Positions 54,426 to 64,000 of a stretch of 64,000 nucleotides of DNA are shown piece after piece. Within the stretch, counting starts at the first letter, position 1. Every line of letters begins with the position of its first letter. Position numbers and translations under genes: made by a program. The DNA comes from Antedon mediterranea (taxonomy: Eukaryota; Echinodermata; Crinoidea; Comatulida; Antedonidae). The notes beneath the pieces were generated by a model, which saw only the letters and a program-made list of their open reading frames with translations, had not been told where the DNA came from and did no database searches. The stretch covers positions 34,491,304 through 34,555,303 of the forward strand of contig NC_092671.1 of assembly GCF_964355755.1 (NCBI RefSeq). The letters run 5' to 3'.

Positions 54426-56653
54426 GTTAACTCATCATATTATGTACCATCACGTCCGCTCGCGATCGAAAGTCTGAGTGAAAAAGTCATAAAAAACTTC
54501 AATATGCAAATTAGCAAACTTTCTTGCAATCTGATTCGTCAACATGCAATCCAAGCAACAACCCGATATGTGCTTATTATATTTCAACTGATAATTGTTT
54601 AATTCGTGTGGCCGTCTCCAGGCACGAATTCAAATTACATAATCTCAGTTTAGAAAAACAGTAATTTACTTGATTTTTATATAAAGCTTTATGGATACGA
54701 TGACAAGGTTGTAGCATAGAGTTCATATTCATTCACAAGTTCCGCATCTGCTATTCTGCAAATGAAAATTGATGTTGAATCGGTTGACATGTTAATTCCG
54801 CGAGACACTGTTCCTATTTTAATGTCGTCCTGAAGGTGTTTGGTGGTCGAACCAAAATTACGGAACTTTGCAACAGATTAAAAAAAATGAAGACTCATTT
54901 TACATCGAATGATTGACATGCATTTGTGGGAATAAACGAATATATGTTTGAGTTTAGGTATGTGACAAAAATTAAGTTGCAAGGACATGACGAGTTTTGT
55001 TTATTTTTAGCTCCAATTTGTATAAAACATTAAAAATATCACGTTGCCGACAAATCTGAATCATAATACAGCGGTATCTTTCTAACAAAACTCATGTTAT
55101 TGTTAGTTTAGGAACATACAAATTAACTTGTAAGCCTTACACGTGTCTGCTTATCAATCTAAATGTATCATACACCCTATGAATAAACAGAGAGAAGTAG
55201 GGGGTCTATGAAATTGATAATACAAACACAAACACATTAGTCTAGGCTCTAGACTGAATTTCAACTTAATATTGGTAAAAAGATGAATATGTTGGCACAC
55301 ATGGCATTTCATAAGTATAATGATTGATCTCTTCAAAAAGTCAACTGGACAATAAATACAGACTTGGGGAAAGTGTAACAAAAACAAATCTTGAATAATT
55401 TTGAATATTTCTATAAAAATACTAACAAGATTATTTTAAATTTTCACGTACCAAAATCAATATTTTTAACTTTTTTAATAAATTGTTAGATCTAACAAAT
55501 TAAAAATATTGATATCAATTTACCACGGTGACTTTACTGCGACGGGAAATAGTGCCGGATACTATTATTGTTACTGAATATAACATCTTGGTTTTCAGAA
55601 TTATAAAACATTTGTTTTAATTAAAACGCAACAGGCAAATACGAATCACCTAATATTGACAATGATAATTGTTTGAACAGTTAATATAATACCTTCAAAA
55701 TGTGAAGTGTGCCACTGTTACAAAAGTGATGTTCCGCAATAAATTATATATATTATATATATTATATAAGCTCTCTCATAGGCTAATTCTTTTTGGTTGT
55801 TTTACTTTATTTTTTTGATTTAGCTTCTGTTTAATTTATTTCTACCTCCATCGAAATACCGCCACCGTCATTTAGGATTTATAGCCTAATACATAATTAA
55901 AATGCTGTGATAAAGAATTTTCGTTCAGACGGTTTCAAATTTTAAAAATGAAATATTCTCTATAAATTTGATTTAAAAATTCATATAAAAAGTGAAACAA
56001 GTACACAATCTGTACCTGAATTTGAACTAGTTGAGACCTATATAAAATTCAGAGGGTATAATTTAAAGTCAAATTTATTATCAGATATTAATTTAAGATG
56101 AGGCTTATCTCATCAGCGCATAGCACATTTCATGGTTATCAGTCAAAAATCTACGTCAATGATAATTTTAAAAAAATAGTTTTCATAATCATTTCCTCTT
56201 CTGAACTCATAACATTTTACATGACGCTGCGAGAAAATCACACTTTATAGTTTCGAAAGTCCAGGACTATCGATCTGCCAATCTGTGAACATGGCACTGA
56301 AGAAAGATCATGGACGTCTAGACCACCATCATTTAATAAAACATTACTTTTTTTAGTGGATTAAAATGTTCAAAAGGCTTATTGTTTAATTCAACAGGTT
56401 TATCAAAATGTATGTCCCGTAAAAATGATAATCTAAAAATCCTTTTTGTTTAGTAGTCATATCATAAAAATGAACATAGCAATAAAATAACTTCTTTAAC
56501 GTATCGACAGATTCTATTTTGAATGTTTATATATAGTCCTATTAATATACATAAGTCATAATCTTTAGCGGACAATACATTCAAAAAGTAAACTTTGTAT
56601 AAATAATAATTTGAATTTTTTTGTGCTATTACAACGGATAAATTCAATGGTTT
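54426..56653. other. No gene seen
   Basis: AT-rich. A TATATATTATATATTATATA microsatellite lies near 55745-55768. No exon recognised. Confidence 0.4.
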
Positions 56654-56850
56654 CAAAGGTCCGAGTGGCAAAAGGCCTGGTGGCAAAGGTCAGAGTGGCA
56701 TGGGACGGGTGGCAAAATGCCTGGTGGCAAAATGCCTGGTGGCAAAGCTCCGAGTGGCACGAGACGGGTGGCAAAAGGCATGGTCGCAAAGGTCCAAGTG
56801 GCACGGGACGGGTGGCAAAAAGCCCGGTGGCAAAGGTCCAAGTGGCAAGT
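56654..56850 (+). repeat. G-rich minisatellite with GTGGCAAA core
   Basis: Imperfect units built of CAAAGGTCCRAGTGGCA, CGGGACGGGTGGCAAAA and GGCCTGGTGGCAAA. The higher unit of about 59 bp repeats roughly three times. Strong G over C strand bias. Both strands are open and encode Gly/Lys- or Cys/Pro-rich peptides, a consequence of the repeat and not evidence of a gene. Confidence 0.9.
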
Positions 56851-57946
56851 TTGGGTGGAAACGTGGTTTATTTAGAAGTGATTAGGTCTACACGAATACA
56901 ATTTTTAAAAAGAAATAAAAGTAGACCTACCACTACTTTTCATAGTACAATATGTTATAAATTATGTTTGACAAAATATGTAGGCCTATGTAATTTTTTT
57001 ATTTAACTTTTATTTAAAAAAAAGGATTTATGTTAAATATATAGCCCTATAGGCCTATAAAAATATAAATGATAACGAATATTTTGTGTAATTCCTGATT
57101 TTATCCCAAAAGAAAATTTTCAGAAATTAATAACTAGTACAACGGAATTAATATTAATTTTACAGGAATTCTGCGTGTTTAATTATGGTGTCTCTCGAAT
57201 ATTAGTTTATTAATATCATTACATAGACTTAATTCAATCCGTTAATTGAATATCGTTTGTTTTAAATGTATTATTTCATACATACATAGTTTACTTCATC
57301 GTGTTTATATATTACAAACTTGTGATGAGGAAAAAGTTTAATTTTCTTTTTTTTTTTTTAATAAAAAAAATTGGCATAGGTTTATCAAGAAAATAAGAGA
57401 AACAATCAAATAACGCATATTCATAACTTATAATAGTTTTATTATAACTTATACATATTTTCTTTTAACTGTCTGTAAGGGCTATACTGTTTGACTATAA
57501 TAAATATTGGTATACCTAAAGCTAACTTCATGTAGGCCTATGAGTGATTTTAAACGTCGTGTATCATACATTTTTCCTGTTAACCAAATCAAAATCATCA
57601 TTTGCTTACGAATCATTATTAAATAAATTAACGCAACTAATTTAATAAGTTAGTTTTATTCGTTGCTTTAGTAAGAATTAGTTTATTAACACAAATATTA
57701 ACACGTTTAATTAAAACAATAAAACAATCAACTGTCTATTATTCTCTTATAATTACCATGGTATTTCTAAAAAGAATGCGTATTATCCAGAAACTATTAT
57801 TAAAGATTCCATCGTGTTATATAAAATATAAATATTTTATATTTGTGCATTTGTTTTATTAAGTTTATTTAGTATCATATTTTTGTTTAATGTCGAATGT
57901 GATAGGCCTACAAAACAAACGTATAATGTATTATATTTTTAGAAAA

Positions 57947-58040
57947 AAAAGGTCTTTTCAATAATTAAAAACGATTTATTCGATAATTATTTTTAAATAA
58001 TTATCGAATAAAACGTTTTTAATTATTGAAAAGACTTTTT
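57947..58040. repeat. Long inverted repeat, 45-bp arms with 4-nt loop
   Basis: Left arm 57947-57991 and right arm 57996-58040 match at all but two positions. The arm contains GTCTTTTCAATAATTAAAAA and CGATAATTATT; the loop is TTTA. Candidate foldback MITE. No obvious target duplication could be verified. Confidence 0.92.
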
Positions 58041-59594
58041 AAAATCGTTGTGTGTCCTTAATTTAATGAACATTTCAATATAAAATGGCTCTTTTATTAA
58101 GTTGGACTGGAAAACACTAAGCCTAAGTTTCACAATGAATTAACCGTTGTTGCTTTATATTTCGCCTTTATATTTCAATAACACTACGAAGAAAGTCTAC
58201 TTTCAGGACAATTTGACAATTTAGAGTCGAGAAACTATTATTAGTTGGCCGTACTAATAGCATTACGTTCTTCAACAAAGTAATCTATAATGTAAATATT
58301 GTTTTCTAATTGTAAGTTGCTGGAGGAAAAATTGCTCTACAAATAAAAGTCATTTTTAGCTTTTGAGCTATACTTTTGTGTTGTTACTGTAAATTTGTCT
58401 AGTATAGATGTACATTTTAACTAAAAATTATTTTTGTCTTTTAGATAACACAGCCTATCACAGTGCTGATTTTTAAAATGTATCACGGGTTAAGATATTG
58501 TATATTGTATACAAAACATTAAAAGGTACAAAGACAATAAGAAAAATACAAAGTAAAACAGAACATTAACAATTGAAAAGGTCCAAAAAAAGGAAAAAGT
58601 GGAGAAAGAATCATTTTTAAAATTTTTGTTTTTTTTTTCAAAGATAATTCATTGATTACAAAATAAGTCACCAAACCATAAAATAAACTTTTTTTTAATA
58701 CATATTTTTAATAAATTATTATTCACGATACGAATTTACTCGTATACATTTAAAATCAATTAAAGGAACCGCATTAAATGTGCCTGTACTATTGTGTCTA
58801 AAACTAAGTTTAAGTGCGGATTTCTAATTGTATTTGTTAAGTACAGCACAGTCCTTATTTCGTTATAACAATAATAAGTAAGTGGTCATTTCTTCAGGAA
58901 AAACACACCGTCACGAAGACCAATGTTAAGAATTTTGTTTATAATACATGTGTTCGAATGTCAAGGTAATCTAATGCACTGGTCGCGGCCCTTTTTAAGA
59001 AACGCTCACAATAACGGTCTTAGGCCGACACATGCTCCGTGTTGGTACTAAGGCCTACTTGATCCTATGCCTAAGCGAATTAATTCCCACACAGACGCCG
59101 CCGACAATAAAAGTATTTTCTCAAGTAAAGTAAAACGAAGAGTTAATAAAGTAGTAAACACACAATTACCAATTAAATCTAATAATTTACAGTTTTTCGG
59201 GACTAAGTGTCACAACAAAGATATTTTCCAGATGACTTGACGCGGTAGTTATGCTTCGTGGGTTAATAATTCATAACCAAACTAATTTATAAAAACAAAT
59301 ATTACTAAAATACAATAAGAGGCTTGCCTACCCAAAACATTAATCGAATCGGTTTAACTTTGATACGTTTATGGGTTACGCAATTACATGGGAAATAGCA
59401 CAAAATGGTGTGGCGTGTTTTCTTTGATATCGTCTTGAAATTCACCGATGAATTACTATAGGCTATCCATCCAAATTAGGTCTAAGTATCCTATCATTAT
59501 TATTAATTGATCAAAATAATTTTTTTCTTAAATACTTATTATAGGCCTACCATATCACTAATCGTTTAGAAAAAAAACAAGAAGTTTAACTCAC
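58041..59594. other. No gene seen
   Basis: AT-rich with homopolymers. If the exon at 59.6 kb belongs to Sp6-9, this would be its first intron. Confidence 0.4.
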
Positions 59595-59800
59595 CTCACA
59601 AACAGAACTCCTCATTTTTTTGAAAACGTTCTTGAAAGTCCAGGAAGAGGGAAGTGATAAATGAGTTTTCTCTCGTCTGCTGGAGAGGAGAGTTGGCTGC
59701 AGTCTTTGGCGCTTATTTTCGTCAATCCGAATCTGTGGCCTAGGATATCACAAAGTCGAGTTTCTATGCGTAGAGACACGGACAAGTGACCACTTCAAAA
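59595..59800 (-). other. Candidate first coding exon on the minus strand (MRSSVCE then donor)
   Basis: On the minus strand, a less AT-rich leader is followed by AAAAAATGAGGAGTTCTGTT and then TGTGAG|GTGAGT. This is an ATG with A at -3, seven codons (M-R-S-S-V-C-E) and a consensus donor in phase 0. That phase is compatible with the Sp6-9 main exon 18.8 kb away. It is either the distal first exon of Sp6-9, the first exon of an unknown gene, or coincidence. The 5' limit is arbitrary. Confidence 0.35.
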
Positions 59801-60237
59801 GACATTAGACATTGAATGGATATATTTTCTACGAGGAGTTTGTAACTATGGACTCCGCCTTTGCTCGCCTACTATTACTTTGAGGAGACCGCTGTTCGGC
59901 TGATCTTTCAATCGAACCCAACCCCTCGGCAAGGTTCTTTTCCATACGTGACCGCTAGAATGCTACATTCGAAGACTGGTTAATCCACAGCTTCCTTGTG
60001 ATTGGATGCGTGGTAGAAGAATTCTAAATCCCTATACACAATTGACTTTTTAAAGCAATGAAACGAATAACAGACAAAAGCGTATACGTAATGTAAATGT
60101 TTCTTTAAACGCGATGTTGCTCGTTCTAAATTTGGTTTCCATAACTCTTCGTATTCATATATAAACACCTTTAACTTTCAACTTCAATTTTAATTTAAAG
60201 CGGTTGATGGCAATATTTATTCAGCATTGGTTCGAAG

Positions 60238-60275
60238 TGACGTCATTGTACGACGAGCAGCTTTATAAATAACGT
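60238..60275 (+). promoter_or_regulatory. CRE plus TATA box, orphan core-promoter-like motif
   Basis: TGACGTCA at 60238-60245 is followed about 17 nt later by TTTATAAATA. A CRE just upstream of a TATA box is a typical inducible core promoter. No downstream + strand gene is recognised. On the minus strand it lies about 440 bp upstream of the 59.6-59.8 kb candidate exon. Confidence 0.35.
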
Positions 60276-61489
60276 ATTTTTAAAGACCACACATCAATTA
60301 TAAATCAAGTTCTCATTGTTTTTCACTTAGCCGAAGTATGATGATCATGTTTGCTCAAATGCTCTTTTTGAGTGATGTCTATGTCTAATCACAACAACTC
60401 TTAGGCCTACTATATCTACACTTCAACTATTAGGCCTAGTAGAAGACAGATTATAAAAATATAAATAGCGTTTATACTGGTAGGCCTATGAGTATTCAAT
60501 GAAATATGTTCGCTTAGGCCTATACATTATAAATGTATCTTTCAAAAATGTCTGACGCCTATCCAAATTTCATAACATTTTGGAGAAAAAAAAGCACACC
60601 TATATTTGTGCTGTTAGCATTATTTTAAACAAACACATTTAACAAATGGTCTGTCGTCCCCTCCTCAGAGATCAGACTGGTTACGAAATTTGGATTAAAA
60701 AAATGAGGTAATCATAAAATTTACACGTATAATGCTCAAAAAGCGCTAAGTCACCAATTACATAAAAAAAAACTTCCATAAGCTAAAGGTGCGTAATAAT
60801 AAAATGTACACTTGTCATGCGCAATAAAAATCTGCTTACTAAATGTGCATTTATCATAAAACGTTGTCACCCAAAATGTGCATAACATAAAAGTGAGTAA
60901 ACTGAAAAAGTACATTTTATCACGCAAAATAACACCAGTATCAAAAATTCGCATAATCTGAAAGATACGTTAATTATAAGCGTGCACATGCGCAATAAGC
61001 ACATATTACCAGCAAGAGTGTTTGAAAAAAAAAATGGCCATCGTTCTAGGCTTCAATAGTGCCCGGGTACGAAGGAGGATGGTACAGAGAAACACGTTTA
61101 ATTGCCGGTCGCCCACCACCTGACATTTCCTTTATAAATACGAGAGTGTTAATATTAGCAAATAACACATTTAATTGTCACTGACAAAGACAGTGAAATA
61201 CGGTTTGATCTGCTAAAATTAATGTTTTCTTATTTTACTCTAGTTTAATGCGATATTTGCGTGTCATCACAGGAATGAGGATTTATTGAAATAAACCACG
61301 AAGAAGCATTACGTAAAACATACGTGACGTGGTGCGTACAATTTCGTGATGTTATTTATGTTAATGAATAAATTAATTACAACATTAAAAACTAAAATTT
61401 TGTTGTTTGGTTAAAAGATAAATTAAATTTCTATGAATATCGCTGCGATCTGACGTATAATTTAAAACAAACAATTTATATTTCCTACT
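60276..61489. other. No gene seen; dense TAGGCCTA words
   Basis: Four AGGCCT palindromes fall between 60402 and 60520. A loose set of words like AAA(A/G)TGTRCATTTATCA near 60800-60960 suggests an old tandem repeat. Confidence 0.4.
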
Positions 61490-62290
61490 GAAACTATTGT
61501 TGAATATGCAATTTTAATGTCACATAATTATTCACTTTTACCAAACAAATATTTATCAGAAAACATTTTTAATTAAAAAAAAAAAAGGTCCAATTGGGTT
61601 TTGGTTGAATTGAACCGTTTATTTGTCTTTTTATAAGTATAAACATGATTTTTTTTCTTTTTGTTTTACGGAAGTGATTAACTTTATTAAAACTGCAAAA
61701 TAGCCTATTCAAAGTATTTTTTAAATTACATTTAATTTTTCATGTTTTTTGGGGATGCATTTTTAAACATTGATTTTTGTTTTAAATTGCGTCTTATTAG
61801 AATAAAGTTTCTTGAGAATAAATATTACATGATGATATTAGTATTTTCAAAATACTCAAACGAACGAAATACATTATCGGTGCAGCAGTACTATCTTATT
61901 GGAATCAATATTTTGATATTATCATGGAGACTCATAGTTTGAAACAACTATTTGTCCCCTTCAAAACTGTTTGGGCCATTTTTTTTTTTTTTTGGAATAT
62001 CAAATTGTCTTGTATTTTGATTATAACTGTTTATTTTTTTTTAATCTGGTCGCCATGACTTAAAGTTTGTCTCCAAACTTATTTTGAACCACTTTGGCAC
62101 ACTTTTTTTTAAATATTTTTTTTTTCAGTGTCAATGTGTGCAATAAAAACAAACATTGTTTTTTTTACGGAAGTGAATAACTTATTAAAACTCTGCAAAA
62201 TGGCCTAAATATTCAAAATGTTTTAGATAAATAAAAATAAATCTTTAATCAAAACTAATTTTAATTAGGAATAAAGATGAACAATCGACG
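61490..62290. mobile_element. MITE family A, two or more degraded copies
   Basis: 61490-61769 carries GAATATGCAATTTTAATGTC, ACGGAAGTGATTAACTTTAT and the decayed end TTTTGGGGATGCATTTTTAA. 62120-62265 repeats ACGGAAGTGAATAACTTATT and TATTCAAAATG. The terminal repeats are largely lost. The stretch between them (61950-62110) shows further diverged pieces. Confidence 0.6.
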
Positions 62291-62889
62291 ATAGGTCATA
62301 GTAGTATTATTGTGACTATAAGGATATAGAAGAGAATACCTCTGATTAATTTGTAACCACCTCGTTTAACATGGTCAGGAGTAATTTGTAATGATTACGT
62401 TAGCGCCATGAAAGTCTGCAAATCGCGTCTCCTTGGACACTTTAGCTAAAAATCCATTATAAATATTTTCGTTTCTAATAATTTGATAATTAAAAAATAA
62501 TAAATGTTAACACCTCGGATCTGCCGTAAAAATGGAACACCTTTCGTTATTAATCTATGTAGCTTGTTTTACATATTTGCTAAGTTGTATAGTAATTACT
62601 ATCTTCTATATTATTTATATTTATTTTATTTTATTCCTTACGAAGCCTTTGGAATCAGATTTCGGAATAAGATTTTAGAATCAGGGTGTCGGCCCAAAGA
62701 AAGAAGGGATCTTCGTTAGTTTTTCACCTTTCAAAAAAGAGATTAGGAGGCCCCCACCAAATGCTCAAATCACTATGAAACTTGTGAATAAATAGCTAGC
62801 TTGTCTTGACAAATAAGTGAAACAGTGTGGTGATGTGAGATTCCTTTTTCGAACTTTTTTTTCTGTTGTCTTGGTCAATTTATTCGTTT

Positions 62890-63020
62890 TCTTAGGCTAT
62901 TTCGTGGTTTATTTTACATCAACATTTTCATTTTCACACTTGTGCTAAACAGCGCATAGAGACTATTTGTATTTTGCGCTATATAAATTTAAAACCATTA
63001 TACCATTAAACCCCATCATC
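62890..63020 (+). mobile_element. LINE (CR1/L2-type) or LINE-tailed SINE 3' end
   Basis: ACAGCGCATAGAGACTATTT then TTTTGCGCTATATAAATTTA followed by a short (CCATTA)-like tail. The GCGC...GCGCTATATAAAT arrangement with a microsatellite tail is the characteristic 3' terminus of CR1/L2-class LINEs and the SINEs that borrow it. No coding sequence is attached. Confidence 0.55.
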
Positions 63021-64000
63021 ACTATATTGGAATTAGAATTGTTTACGATTTTCGTAAAATACAAAATTCTGCAACTGTCACGAAATATATTCTAAATGAC
63101 TATCGCAAGTCATCTGGAAACGAGTCTAGGTGTATTAAATAATTTTAATATACATGTAATCGGTTCGTGACATCTGCAGAATCGGGTGAAATATCCAATA
63201 TATTAAAACTCTCAAAAAATCCCACTTATCCCAGAACAGAAAGTTTAATATAAATTAAATGTAAAATTCTTTTTTGATAATTTTTTTTTTAAGTCTAGGT
63301 GCGCCTATTCATAATAATTTTGACTTACCATAGACTGTTGTTCTTGAAATTGACCATTATCAGTACATTCTCTGTAATAAAGTAAGTAAATAATATAATT
63401 ATATACGCTATTATTTACAAAGCGTATTAAGCTGTCTTATTTATTATTTCATATTAATATTATATTATATCGTTTACTTCACAAACATATGAGCAATAAA
63501 ACAAATGCATGCGTAAATCAATGAGACGGGAATAGGCCTACCTACATATGTTATATAAAATAAATAAGATATAGGCCTATGCCAACTGAAATTAAATATT
63601 AAATATTCCTCAATAATTGCTTTAAAGCTAAAATTAATAAATAAAAATACAAGAATAAAGAAATTTCAAATTGAAAACATTTTTATCTGGTTTTGATTTA
63701 GTAACTATAGATGATTTATAACAACAAATCTTTATCAAAAGAAGTTATACATTTAGAAAAACACTTTTTTAATAATTGAGAAGTTCTTGTTTAAATAAAT
63801 GTGAAAATCACTCACTTCAGCAAAACAAGTGAACGATTGTAAGTGATAATCTTGCCTCTATTTTTATAACGACTCTAGGAACATTCAATCCACTATGAAA
63901 TCCCGATAATACCTTTCAACACAGCGAAGGAAACATTTAGTGATAGTGGCTTTTCATTTTAATTAGTCTGATCAAAATCTGTTTGACTGATTACTGTGCA
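63021..64000. other. No gene seen
   Basis: AT-rich, two TAGGCCTA words (63534, 63573). No exon or repeat recognised. Confidence 0.4.

Noticed and set aside
56611-57006. 131-codon frame rich in VAK/GK repeats
   Set aside because: It is the G-rich minisatellite; both strands are equally open and composition is driven by the repeat.

Overview
The window reads as an AT-rich (roughly two-thirds A+T by eye) animal nuclear genome. It has spliced genes, GT-AG introns, LINE remnants, short inverted-repeat elements and many mini- and microsatellites. The palindrome TAGGCCTA and its core AGGCCT recur about fifty times. Gene content (separate Sp5/Btd and Sp6-9 genes plus one NR4A receptor) fits an unduplicated bilaterian. 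The divergence of the proteins and the sequence style suggest a marine invertebrate deuterostome, possibly an echinoderm, but the sequence alone does not prove this.

Three protein-coding genes are supported, all transcription factors. (1) An Sp5/buttonhead-type gene on the + strand: main exon 6468-7589, with a missing short 5' exon. (2) A complete NR4A (Nurr1/Nur77/HR38-type) orphan nuclear receptor on the + strand: seven coding exons from 26142 to 30620, predicted 664 aa, with candidate non-coding first exons near 19.7-19.85 kb and 24.1-24.34 kb. (3) An Sp6-9 (Sp8/Sp9-type) gene on the - strand: main exon 40758-39559, with two competing candidate first exons at 42.5 kb and 59.6 kb.

Region by region: 1-6.2 kb is intergenic and holds a clean 5'-truncated LINE insertion with target-site duplication, a MITE and small duplications. 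6.2-8 kb is Sp5 with its 5' motif cluster and 3' UTR. 8-19.4 kb is intergenic, with two MITE families, a CR1/L2-like LINE remnant and an 18-bp tandem repeat. 19.4-32.6 kb is the NR4A locus, carrying several full CREB-type palindromes and, about 2 kb past the stop codon, a perfect DR1/NBRE composite. 33-38.9 kb holds minisatellites, a perfect 35-bp-arm palindrome and a CCAAT-rich promoter-like island. 39.5-42.6 kb (possibly to 59.8 kb) is Sp6-9. The rest to 64 kb is introns or intergenic DNA with tandem duplications, an 11/33-bp satellite, a 45-bp-arm palindrome and LINE tails.

The most interesting biology is the arrangement itself: an NR4A gene sits between the two Sp paralogues within about 35 kb. 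This matches the loose linkage of NR4A and Sp genes on two human chromosomes and suggests an ancient Sp-NR4A gene neighbourhood. I found no CRISPR, prokaryotic system, rRNA or convincing tRNA.
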